Positions 43,099 through 51,024 of a DNA stretch of 64,000 nucleotides are shown here, piece by piece. The DNA is from Bin87 sp965220055 (GTDB lineage Bacteria > Chloroflexota > Dehalococcoidia > Lucifugimonadales > UBA3495). Where the stretch lies: the NCBI GenBank assembly GCA_965220055.1, contig CBDCPE010000004.1, forward strand, positions 2,604,001 to 2,668,000, in the 5' to 3' direction. The notes under the pieces are model-generated. The model saw only the letters and a program-made list of their open reading frames with translations, did no database searches and was not told where the DNA came from. The translations under genes and the position numbers were made by a program. Position 1 is the stretch's first letter; each line of letters opens with the position of its first letter.

Positions 43099-44793
43099 TC
43101 AGCGCACTGCCGCCATGGTCCTCGGGTCCTCCAGCGTGTCGGCCAGCGACCCGCCCGGCGGAACCATGGGAAACACGTTGGTTTCACGCTCGAGGACAAA
43201 CTCGATCAGGAACGGCCCGTCGTATGCCTTGGCTTCCTGCAACGCCGCGGCCACGTCCTCCTGGTGCTCCACGCGAAGTGCCGGTATCCCGTACGCATTG
43301 GCCAATTTGACGTAGTCCGGCCCAGGCATCGGCACCTCTTTTATGTGCCCCTCGAAGAACATCTCCTGCCACTGGCGAACCATGCCCAGGTACCCGTTGT
43401 TGAACAACGCGATTTTGATGGGGAGCTTCTCCTCCACGGCGGTTATCAGCTCCTGCAAGGTCATCTGGAACCCGCCATCGCCCGCGACCGTCCATACCGT
43501 GGATCCCGGGCGGGCCAGTTGCGCTCCCAGCGCCGCTGGCATCTCGAACCCCATGGCTCCCAATCCTCCGGAGGTCACGAAAGAGTTCGGCTGGTTCAGG
43601 AACAGGTACTGCGCCGCCCACATTTGATGCTGGCCGACTCCGGTAACCACCACGGCGTCATCGTCCTCCTGCAGCATCTCGTTCATCTCGGTCAGCACCT
43701 GCTGGGGCATCAGAGCGTCGCTCTGCGGAATCGCCAGCGACGGGTGTTGCGCTTTGAGCTGAGCAATCGTTCCCATCCAGTTTGGCCGCTCAACCCTTTG
43801 CACCAGGGGAACCAACGCTTTCAGGATGGGCTTCGCGTCCCCCACCAACGGCACTTCCGCCGGCACGATCCTCCCCACTTGGCTGGCTTCAATGTCCAGG
43901 TGCACTATCCTGGCGTGCGGGGCAAACCCCGATACTCGACCGGTCACCCGGTCGTCGAACCTCATCCCCAACCCGATGATGACGTCCGCTTGGTCAACCA
44001 CCATGTTGCACCAGTACATCCCGTGCATTCCTAGCATTCCCAGGCTATGCGGATGGTTCCTCGGGAAACTGCTCAACCCCAGCAGCGTATTGATCACGGG
44101 AATACCGGACCCTTCCGACAATCCCAGCAGCTCGTCGAACGCCCTGGAGTTGACGATCCCGTGCCCAGCAATGATCACTGGGCGCTCCGCCTGGTTGATG
44201 AGTTCGGCCGCCTTGCGGACGTTCTCCATCGTTTCGTCCGACAGCGGCGCTTCCGGCACCCGTAGCGTTTCCGGGTATTCGAACTCGGCTTCTTCCAACT
44301 GAACGTCCCGAGGCACGTCGATCAATACGGGCCCCGGCCGCCCTTCCTGGGCCACGCGAAAAGCCTCCCGTATCGTCCGGGCGAGGTCGCCTGCGGACAT
44401 CACCAGATACGTGCGCTTCGTGCATACCGATGCGATGCTGGAGATATCGCACTCTTGGAATGCCTCTGTGCCCAACGCGGCTCGCGCCACCTGGCCCGTT
44501 ATGGCCACCAGCGGCACGCTGTCCGCCTTGGCTCCCATTATCCCCGTCACCAGGTTGGTCGCTCCCGGGCCAGATGTCGCCACGCACACGCCCGGTTTGC
44601 CCGTCATCCTGGCATAGCCGTCCGCCGCGTGCGCCGCCGATTGCTCGTGCCGTACCAACACATGCCGCAACTGCGGGTATGACCACAGCGCGTCGTAAAA
44701 CGGCAGTATCGCGCCCCCGGGATGGCCGAAAAGCGCTTCGACCCCTTCCCTCAGCAGGCTCTCGCAGATGATTTCCGAACCCTTCAGTTTCAC
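43099..44793 (-). CDS. ilvB: Acetolactate synthase, large subunit (catalytic)
   Basis: ThDP-dependent acetohydroxyacid synthase of 564 residues, first committed enzyme of valine, leucine and isoleucine synthesis. The N-terminal ThDP-activating Glu lies in VLVRHEQSAAHAADGYAR. GKPGVCVATSGPGATNLVTG, GTEAFQECDISSIA, and the ThDP-Mg motif VAGDGGFQMTLQELITAVEE...LFNNGYLGMVRQWQ are complete. The C-terminus is typical. No ilvN (regulatory subunit) or ilvC follows; downstream is an HTH gene instead, so ilvN must lie elsewhere. A T-box leader precedes the gene. Confidence 0.97.
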   Translation of the reverse strand: MKLKGSEIICESLLREGVEALFGHPGGAILPFYDALWSYPQLRHVLVRHEQSAAHAADGYARMTGKPGVCVATSGPGATNLVTGIMGAKADSVPLVAITGQVARAALGTEAFQECDISSIASVCTKRTYLVMSAGDLARTIREAFRVAQEGRPGPVLIDVPRDVQLEEAEFEYPETLRVPEAPLSDETMENVRKAAELINQAERPVIIAGHGIVNSRAFDELLGLSEGSGIPVINTLLGLSSFPRNHPHSLGMLGMHGMYWCNMVVDQADVIIGLGMRFDDRVTGRVSGFAPHARIVHLDIEASQVGRIVPAEVPLVGDAKPILKALVPLVQRVERPNWMGTIAQLKAQHPSLAIPQSDALMPQQVLTEMNEMLQEDDDAVVVTGVGQHQMWAAQYLFLNQPNSFVTSGGLGAMGFEMPAALGAQLARPGSTVWTVAGDGGFQMTLQELITAVEEKLPIKIALFNNGYLGMVRQWQEMFFEGHIKEVPMPGPDYVKLANAYGIPALRVEHQEDVAAALQEAKAYDGPFLIEFVLERETNVFPMVPPGGSLADTLEDPRTMAAVR

Positions 44794-44856
44794 GGCGTAT
44801 CTCCGTACAACGTCGTTCCGTCTGCCAGATCTTGCTGGTCAAGGTTCGCTAAGGCA

Positions 44857-45147
44857 CAAAAAAAGCCCGTCCCATAGGGACGGACAATTGCCCGCGGTAC
44901 CACCCTATTTGCCCTCCACGTCCGGAGACCCGGGCGTTTTGAGCCTCTCTGGCAGGACACCATCATGTCCCGTCGCTTCTAACGGGCAACGAACCCGGCC
45001 TGAGCTTACTCACCACCGATTTCGGGAGGCGGATTTCAGCCGGCAGCTCCGGAGGGATTTTGGGCGGGGCAACCGTGCCTGCTTTCACCGGCTCAGGCTC
45101 GCTGCGACGCTCGTCGCCCGCTTACTCGTCTCCATCTCAGCTTTTCA
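44857..45147 (-). promoter_or_regulatory. T-box leader with terminator, upstream of ilvB
   Basis: On the minus strand the leader contains the T-box antiterminator core GGGTGGTACCGCGGG (44891-44905), followed by a 7-bp terminator stem CCGTCCC/GGGACGG (44867-44883) and a run of T (44857-44864). Stem I features such as AGTA and GGTGAAAGC are visible further upstream. Uncharged tRNA pairing would favour antitermination and raise ilvB expression. The specifier codon could be AUC (Ile) in a CAAAATCCC loop, but this reading is uncertain without folding. Confidence 0.93.
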
Positions 45148-45153
45148 TCGAAA

Positions 45154-45182
45154 ACCTTATCATACGCCCTTTCTGGGGTCAA
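45154..45182 (-). promoter_or_regulatory. Predicted promoter of the T-box/ilvB transcript
   Basis: On the minus strand TTGACC (45177-45182) is spaced 17 bp from TAAGGT (45154-45159), with TGA just before it giving an extended -10. Transcription would start near 45147, at the 5' end of the T-box leader. Confidence 0.6.
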
Positions 45183-45248
45183 TCACTCAGAATTCCCGGT
45201 TCTCCCCAATTGTCGTTCTCCGCGTTCTGTCTCGCCCGTCGCCTCCGG

Positions 45249-46181
45249 CTAGAGTCCGCCGACGTCCGCCAGCGCCGCTTCCAACTCCACCAGCGTCGCG
45301 AATCCCTCAAACCGCTGCCGCACGATCCCGTCGCCGTCCAGCACGAAAACCCAGGATTCGTTGGTCCAGCCTGGTATCTGGGTGAACCCCCATTCGTCAG
45401 CCGCCGGGACCAGTCGCCCCCGACTCAGATCTCCCTGTATCTCTTGCGGGTTGTCGTACAGCTCCACATGGATGTAGTTAGCGGCGTCCGGGCGTTCGAC
45501 TCGCAACTCCGACACCGTGTCCACCTGCGGTCCACAGGTCGGACTCGTGCAAAACGCCGGCGTGGCAAAAACCACCACCGACGGCTTGCCGGATGTCACG
45601 GCGTCCGCTACCGACAGGCGATAAAGTTCGGCGTCCGGTTCGTACGACGTGGTCAGATCGGTAACGGTTGTACCGTCGTCGAGCGTCTTGGTCCGGCTCG
45701 CCGGCGCCGCCTCCCCAATCGAAGGTATGGGCGAGTCCTCAACCACCGAAACTTCGATCACCGCCTCCCCTGAAACCTCGCCGCCCAACGGCATCACCGT
45801 CAGCCGGTAGTCACCGGGTGCAGGAAATTCCACCGGCGCAGCATATGCCCCCCGTACTCCGTACGGCCACGCATTGTAGGCCGCGGTGATCTCTGCCGGT
45901 GGGGCCGACCCATCGGCGGGCGCCACCGAAATGCGGACTTCCGGCGCTTTGATCAGCGCTTTTTGGGTGTTCAGTAGGAACGCCACTCGTTGCGTGCCCA
46001 CTTCCAACACCTTGGTAGCCAGGTGCGACTGTATCGCCCCGTCTCCCGGACTAACCGTGGCCACCTCGACAAACGGCACGGTCGGTGCCGCTGTCGGCGC
46101 GGTCTCGGACACCGAACCCCCGCAGGCGACCATCGCCATTACTCCGACAACGACGGTCGCCAGGAGCAGAGTCGGACGCAT
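45249..46181 (-). CDS. Thioredoxin-fold lipoprotein
   Basis: A 310-residue exported lipoprotein. The signal peptide (MRPTLLLATVVVGVMAMVAC) ends in a lipobox M-V-A-C at residues 17-20. Residues about 30-150 are a beta-sandwich-like region (FLLNTQKALIKAPEVRISVA, FPAPGDYRLTVMPLGG); residues about 170-310 look like a thioredoxin fold: PSVVVFATPAFCTSPTCGPQ with C-x4-C and WVFVLDGDGIVRQRFEGFAT. It starts within the stop codon of the upstream redoxin gene (TGATG overlap; GTG at 46184 is an alternative), so the two are translationally coupled and probably work together. Confidence 0.85.
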   Translation of the reverse strand: MRPTLLLATVVVGVMAMVACGGSVSETAPTAAPTVPFVEVATVSPGDGAIQSHLATKVLEVGTQRVAFLLNTQKALIKAPEVRISVAPADGSAPPAEITAAYNAWPYGVRGAYAAPVEFPAPGDYRLTVMPLGGEVSGEAVIEVSVVEDSPIPSIGEAAPASRTKTLDDGTTVTDLTTSYEPDAELYRLSVADAVTSGKPSVVVFATPAFCTSPTCGPQVDTVSELRVERPDAANYIHVELYDNPQEIQGDLSRGRLVPAADEWGFTQIPGWTNESWVFVLDGDGIVRQRFEGFATLVELEAALADVGGL

Positions 46182-47551
46182 CACGGCCCCTCCGCGTACA
46201 CGCCGAACGTGAAGGCGAACAGGCCGAAGTTTTCCGAGTCCGACCGCATCGTCAGGATCGACTGCGGCAGGTACTGTGGATTATCGATGATCCCGTACAT
46301 CCTGGGCGCGTCCACCATGATGTACGAGTACCCGTTCTCGTCCCATTGAACGTCTGCGCCGGCATTCTCTTCCGACAGCATCGCCCCATCCGCCGTAACA
46401 ACCACCCGGTACGGCTCACCCGAGTCGGAGGTCAGAACGGCATTGACGCTCTTGGCCGCGTAATTCAATGCTAGGTAGTCCTCAAGGTTCTCGGTCTCGC
46501 GCGCGTGCCGGATCCGCTCCGGTTCCACCGACCACTGCCCCTGGAAATACAAAAGGTGCGGCTGCAGATCCTGGGGGACAGCAACGTCGATCACGCCTTC
46601 TCCTCCGGCGAGGATCGCATTGAAGTATTCTTCAAACTGGGCCACGTAGGGAGGACGGCCGGACCGGGCCACGCCCACGTTCCGTTCCCATCCGGCGTAC
46701 AGTTCGGGCGTAATCGGAGCCCTTCCGCCGACCCGTGATGCCTGGAACGCCGCGTCCCTCACTTGGTCTTCCGGCAGATTGAGTGGGTCGTCCGACAGGT
46801 CCGCTCCCGCTTCCACCAGGGCGTTGCGTATCTTCTGCTCGGTTTCGCCGTATGCCCCTTCGCCAAAGTGCGAGTAGACCATCTCGCCGTGGCTGTTGAA
46901 CAGGTACTTGGCCGGCCAAAAGCGGTTTTCGAAATTGCGCCAGGTGACCATGTCGTTGTCTTGAGCCACCGGCCATCCGATCTCATGGGTCTCCAGCGCT
47001 TCCACCACGTTGTCATAGTCCTTCTCAAACTCGAACTCCGGCGTGTGGATCCCCAGGATCACCAGTCCGTCGTCCTCGTATTGCGACCACCAGTCGCGCA
47101 GGAACGGCAGCGTCCTGATGCAGTTGACGCACGTATACGTCCAGAAATCCACCAGCACCACGTTCCCGTCGGCAACCAGCCCGTCAACGGATAGCGCTCC
47201 ATCCGTGTTGAGCCAGGCGTCGATACCCTCGATATTCGGAATGTCCTGGACTATCGGCCTCGCTCGCGCCTCTCCCTCTGGCTCCGCTGTCGGTTCAGTC
47301 GATGTCGGTTCCGAAGTAGCCAGCATCGCCTCGGTCGATTGCGTCTCGGCCGGTTCAGTCGGCTCCGGGTCCGACTGCGTAGTCGCGGCGGCATCTCCCG
47401 TCTCCGGGGCGGTAGTTGCCGTCACGTTCTCTGTGGGCGATGCCTCAGGCTGTGCAGCCGGTGTGGAGCTCTGCCCGCAAGCGACGATAGCCACTAGGAA
47501 TAGCATTGCCACGAGCAGCATGCTGCCGACTTTCATAGTTGAACGAGTCAT
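46181..47551 (-). CDS. DipZ-like redoxin lipoprotein
   Basis: A 456-residue exported lipoprotein. The signal peptide ends LFLVAIVACGQSS (lipobox I-V-A-C), followed by a 75-residue Thr/Pro/Glu-rich linker. Residues about 110-250 are a TlpA/DipZ-type thioredoxin with WTYTCVNCIRTLPFLRDWW (catalytic CxxC), GIHTPEFEFEKDYDNV and WRNFENRFWPAKYLF. The C-terminal 200 residues resemble the DipZ C-terminal carbohydrate-binding-like domain. It should reduce or form disulfides outside the cytoplasmic membrane. No CcdA-type membrane partner is adjacent. It is followed by a coupled thioredoxin-fold lipoprotein. Confidence 0.9.
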   Translation of the reverse strand: MTRSTMKVGSMLLVAMLFLVAIVACGQSSTPAAQPEASPTENVTATTAPETGDAAATTQSDPEPTEPAETQSTEAMLATSEPTSTEPTAEPEGEARARPIVQDIPNIEGIDAWLNTDGALSVDGLVADGNVVLVDFWTYTCVNCIRTLPFLRDWWSQYEDDGLVILGIHTPEFEFEKDYDNVVEALETHEIGWPVAQDNDMVTWRNFENRFWPAKYLFNSHGEMVYSHFGEGAYGETEQKIRNALVEAGADLSDDPLNLPEDQVRDAAFQASRVGGRAPITPELYAGWERNVGVARSGRPPYVAQFEEYFNAILAGGEGVIDVAVPQDLQPHLLYFQGQWSVEPERIRHARETENLEDYLALNYAAKSVNAVLTSDSGEPYRVVVTADGAMLSEENAGADVQWDENGYSYIMVDAPRMYGIIDNPQYLPQSILTMRSDSENFGLFAFTFGVYAEGP

Positions 47552-47805
47552 CACACCTCTCTCTATGGTCCGTGCGTGGTGTCAGTATAACCCTTGGTAG
47601 CGCCGTGTTCGGAGTTGCCGATTCCGTCTCCTCGGCAGTCGTATCGTCCCGTAAACCTTGTGCCGCCATCGGGCTGGCAAGGCCCACTGCGCGGCGCAAT
47701 AATCCGCCCGTGCGCTCCTTAACGGAAATATAGTACGGGTATTGTGTGTTACTATACGCCGGTCATTACCCGGCGGATTGAAATCCCCGGTAGGAGGATA
47801 TTTGT

Positions 47806-48270
47806 ATGGCTACGATGATTGATGGCGAGTCCTATCTGGGCCGCGTGATGGTTCGGCCCCTGAGCAAGTCCGGCGACGTAACCGTGTACCTGTGGCCGCT
47901 GCGCTGCTTGAAGGCCAAGTTTGGGGGCCCCACATTCGGCATTGACGTCAACGGCGAAGAAATCGTCCGGTTCGACCCCCACGGCGCCCGGGGCCACTGG
48001 CACAAGGGCGGTTACGACAAGCTGGGCGCCGGCGGTTCCCATGTCGAGTACCCCGATGACGTCCGGGACAGCCGACCCCAGGTCGAGTGGTCGCTGGCCC
48101 AGTTGCGGGAGCAGACCGGCAATCACCTCACCGAAGCCGGCTACTCTGAGGCCGCCGCTAACCTGGATCCCGAACTCATTCAGGCCGCCACCGACGCCAT
48201 CCTCGCCCACCTGGAGAGCGAAGGCGACCTGATTTCCGAAGCGATCTCCAAGGACCTCATCGCCGCGTAA
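47806..48270 (+). CDS. Hypothetical protein, 154 residues
   Basis: A soluble 154-residue protein with RBS AGGAGG before ATG at 47806. The central part is rich in Gly/His and hydrophilic (RFDPHGARGHWHKGGYDKLG, AGGSHVEYPDDVRDSRPQVE), and the C-terminal helix is AATDAILAHLESEGDLISEA. His-rich pairs could hold metal, but I do not recognise the family. Similar short H-x-H-K-x-G-Y proteins occur in toxin-antitoxin-like contexts, but no partner is adjacent. A strong terminator follows. Confidence 0.75.
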   Translation: MATMIDGESYLGRVMVRPLSKSGDVTVYLWPLRCLKAKFGGPTFGIDVNGEEIVRFDPHGARGHWHKGGYDKLGAGGSHVEYPDDVRDSRPQVEWSLAQLREQTGNHLTEAGYSEAAANLDPELIQAATDAILAHLESEGDLISEAISKDLIAA

Positions 48271-48297
48271 CTTCTGTCACGGCGCTGGTCTCTTAAT

Positions 48298-48330
48298 CAA
48301 AAGGGGCGGGTCAGCGGCCCGCCCCTTTTG
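48298..48330. terminator. Bidirectional terminator
   Basis: CAAAAGGGGCGGG and CCCGCCCCTTTTG form a perfect 13-bp stem with loop TCAGCGG between the convergent hypothetical gene and argB. Confidence 0.92.
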
Positions 48331-48351
48331 ATATTTCCGGTCCTGTGCCGC

Positions 48352-49170
48352 TCAGGGAGTAATCCTCGTCCCTACCGGCCGTCCGTTCACGCAGTTCATC
48401 ACTGCTCCGGGTTCCCTCCCGTCCACGATGTGAGCTACGGGCACCGCCTCGTCGGCCAATGCATCAAGGCACGCCGCCAGCTTGGGCAACATCCCGCCCC
48501 GGGCCACACCCGATGCCCGCAGTTGTTCTGCTCCTCGTGCGGTTAGTCGCGGAATAACCCTGCCGCCGTTGTCCATCACGCCGGCCACGTCGGTCAGAAA
48601 AATGATCCGTTCCGCTCGTAGCGCGTGCGCCAACGCTCCTGCCGCCGTGTCGCCGTTCACGTTTAGCGGCCGACCGGCGTGTTCGCTGTCCTTGCTCACA
48701 TCCACCGCGATGGGCGACACCATTGGAATGAATCCCGCCGATACGATCGCCCGCAACGGACCCGTTTCAACCGCGGTAACCTCGCCCACGTATCCAAGTT
48801 CAGGATTGGCTATGTGGGCCTGCAATAGGTTGCCGTCCATGCCGCTGATCCCGATGGTGGGGGCGCCCAGCTGCTGCATCTGCGCGGTTAGCTCCTTGTT
48901 CACCAACCCGCCCAGTACCGCCACCACGATTTCCAACGACGGTCCGTCGGTGACCCGTAACCCGTTCACGAAATTCGGCGCCAGGTTCTGCCGCCGCATC
49001 CACTCGCTGATGACGTTTCCGCCGCCGTGGACAATCACCACCGGCTTCCCGGAGGCATGCAGCGCCACCAGGTCCTGCAATGAGGTATCGTTGCCGCCCA
49101 GGGTGCTGCCGCCGATCTTGACCACGATGGGCGGCTCCGCGAACTGTTGTGACACGTCGGCGTTCCTCAC
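48352..49170 (-). CDS. argB: Acetylglutamate kinase
   Basis: ArgB (272 residues) phosphorylates N-acetylglutamate in arginine synthesis. The amino-acid-kinase motifs are VVKIGGSTLGG, VIVHGGGNVISEWM, NGLRVTDGPSLEIVVAVLGG, the NVNGDTAAGALAHALRAERI block and IFLTDVAGVMDNGG. The Ile/Lys-Gly-Gly catalytic residues are all present. The reading starts at GTG 49170; a GTG five codons further in is also possible. It is 68 bp downstream of argJ on the same strand, so both form an arginine-synthesis pair; argC is not seen in this window. Confidence 0.94.
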   Translation of the reverse strand: MRNADVSQQFAEPPIVVKIGGSTLGGNDTSLQDLVALHASGKPVVIVHGGGNVISEWMRRQNLAPNFVNGLRVTDGPSLEIVVAVLGGLVNKELTAQMQQLGAPTIGISGMDGNLLQAHIANPELGYVGEVTAVETGPLRAIVSAGFIPMVSPIAVDVSKDSEHAGRPLNVNGDTAAGALAHALRAERIIFLTDVAGVMDNGGRVIPRLTARGAEQLRASGVARGGMLPKLAACLDALADEAVPVAHIVDGREPGAVMNCVNGRPVGTRITP

Positions 49171-49238
49171 CCTGCGGCGTCAGCTGATGAGATCAGGTCA
49201 AGCCGCGACCGATGCCGGGCCAATGGCGCTGCTTATGA

Positions 49239-50465
49239 CTACGTCGTGTACGCGCTGTTGATGATGACGTACTGCTCCGTGAGGTCGCAGCCGTACGCCG
49301 TCGCCTCTCCGGCCGCCAGGTTCAGGCTGACCCTGAAGTCCACCTGCTCGCCCGACATCAACGCCACCACCGCGTCTCGGTGGAACGGTATCGGTGTCCC
49401 TGCTTCCATGATGCAAACGCCGTTCACGAACAAGTCGACCTTCTCCTCCTCCGCTTCGGCACCGCTGCGCCCTAAGGCCATCATCAGCCTGCCCCAGTTC
49501 GGGTCCGCCCCATATACCGCGGACTTGACCAGGTTGCTCCCGGCGATCGTCAGCGCCGCTCGTCGAGCGTCGGGCGCGTTCCGTGCCCCGTCCACCTGCA
49601 CGGTAATGAGGCGCGTCGCCCCTTCGCCGTCTCGGGCCAGCATTCGGGTCAGATTTGAGCACACCTGGTGCAGCGCGGCGGTAAACGCCTCCGCATCCGG
49701 CGAGCGATCATCAATCACGGGATTGCCCGCTTGACCGTTGGCGAACGCCAGGAATGTATCGTTGGTGCTGCTGTCGCCATCCACGGTGAGCATGTTGTAG
49801 GTTTCGTCGGCAATCGCCTTGACGGTCGTCTGCAGGAAGCCGGGGTCAACCGCCGCGTCCGTGGCCGCAAACGACAGCATCGTCGCCATGTTGGGATGGA
49901 TCATCCCCGAACCCTTGGCCACGCCCCCGATGGTGATCGTCTGCCCCGTGGACGCGGTGAAGGAAACCGCGGTTTCCTTTGGGTGCGTGTCCGTCGTCAT
50001 CATCGCCCGCGCCATTTCGCTCCCGCCGTCGGCGTCCAGCGCAATCTGTGTAACACCCGACCGGATCAGCGACATCGGCAATTCAACGCCGATCACCCCG
50101 GTGCTGCAAACCAGCACGTCCTCCGCGGTGAGGCCCAGCGTGTCCGCCGCCAACCGCGTCATCTCTTCCGCATCCTTGTACCCTTGTGCGCCCACGCACG
50201 TGTTCGCGATTCCCGCGTTCACGATCAGCGCCCTCGCCTGCCCCCGCGCCACCCGTTCCCGGTCCAGGTCGACTGTCGCCGACCTAATGGTCGAGGTCGT
50301 GAACACCCCGCCGATCGAGCAAGGTGTATCCGACACGAGCATGGTCAGGTCCAGCTTGCCCTCGCCTCGCGTCTTGAGGCCGATGAACACGCCGCCGGCG
50401 GAAAACCCCTGCGGCGACGTGATGGTACCGTTTGGAATGGCGGTGATATCTGCGCTGGCGGGCAT
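49239..50465 (-). CDS. argJ: Bifunctional ornithine/glutamate N-acetyltransferase
   Basis: ArgJ (408 residues) recycles the acetyl group from N-acetylornithine to glutamate. The autocleavage site is intact: KGSGMIHPNMATMLSF, with the nucleophile Thr in M-A-T-M-L. Other signatures are FSAGGVFIGLKTRGEGKLDL, GIANTCVGAQGYKDAEEM, TVDGDSSTNDTFLAFANG, ADPNWGRLMMALGRSG and the C-terminal DLTEQYVIINSAYTT. ATG at 50465 with CAGGAG was chosen over an upstream in-frame start. Order argJ-argB. Confidence 0.96.
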   Translation of the reverse strand: MPASADITAIPNGTITSPQGFSAGGVFIGLKTRGEGKLDLTMLVSDTPCSIGGVFTTSTIRSATVDLDRERVARGQARALIVNAGIANTCVGAQGYKDAEEMTRLAADTLGLTAEDVLVCSTGVIGVELPMSLIRSGVTQIALDADGGSEMARAMMTTDTHPKETAVSFTASTGQTITIGGVAKGSGMIHPNMATMLSFAATDAAVDPGFLQTTVKAIADETYNMLTVDGDSSTNDTFLAFANGQAGNPVIDDRSPDAEAFTAALHQVCSNLTRMLARDGEGATRLITVQVDGARNAPDARRAALTIAGSNLVKSAVYGADPNWGRLMMALGRSGAEAEEEKVDLFVNGVCIMEAGTPIPFHRDAVVALMSGEQVDFRVSLNLAAGEATAYGCDLTEQYVIINSAYTT

Positions 50466-50545
50466 CGCGAAACGCTCCTGCGGGCCGACAAGATTCGGCA
50501 AAATACCGCATAAATATACCATAGCTGGTGCTTCCGAATGGACTG

Positions 50546-51022
50546 TCATCGATTGCACAACCGACGATTTCGCCGGTCATTCAAGAATTCCCGATAGTCG
50601 CTATTCGGATAAACCTTGCCACTAACACCGCTGATAATTTTTCGGTTTCCAAAATCACGCTGTAGCGCTTGGTCGTTGCTATACAACAATCGCGCGCCAG
50701 TATGCTGTGCGAGAGCCAGGACATGAAAGTCATTGGACTCGCATGTGCTCTGTGCCTCTAATTTTCTCGCTGTCGCGTCGACCTCCGCATCATCGTCCGG
50801 TTGCCGTACTAATCCGCGCCTTATAGCAACAGGAAGCCACTTTCGAAAATTCACCGAGCCGGGCTGAACACTGCCTCCGCTTAGTTCCTCACGGAGCAGC
50901 GTCCCCCCGATCACCAACCGCCCGGGTCCGCGTTCAATCCATTCGTAGAAAACTTGACCTCGATCGCTAGGGGTATCGCCGAAAACTTCGTCTCTGGTAC
51001 TGTTGTCCAAAATGGCGCACAT
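50546..51022 (-). CDS. PIN-like nuclease, partner of the ATPase
   Basis: A 158-residue protein with the four-acid layout of PIN-domain RNases: Asp6 in CAILDNST, Glu45/46 in GTLLREELSGG, Asp98 in ESNDFHVLALAQHTGARLLY and Asp117 in SNDQALQRDFGNR. The last block (N-D-x-H-V-L-A-L-A...L-Y-S-N-D) is especially PIN-like. It starts 2 bp after the stop of the upstream AAA15/OLD-type ATPase gene, so the two are co-transcribed and probably form one system. If active it would cut RNA or DNA, perhaps controlled by the ATPase. Not a recognised named family. Confidence 0.75.
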   Translation of the reverse strand: MCAILDNSTRDEVFGDTPSDRGQVFYEWIERGPGRLVIGGTLLREELSGGSVQPGSVNFRKWLPVAIRRGLVRQPDDDAEVDATARKLEAQSTCESNDFHVLALAQHTGARLLYSNDQALQRDFGNRKIISGVSGKVYPNSDYREFLNDRRNRRLCNR

Positions 51023-51024
51023 CT

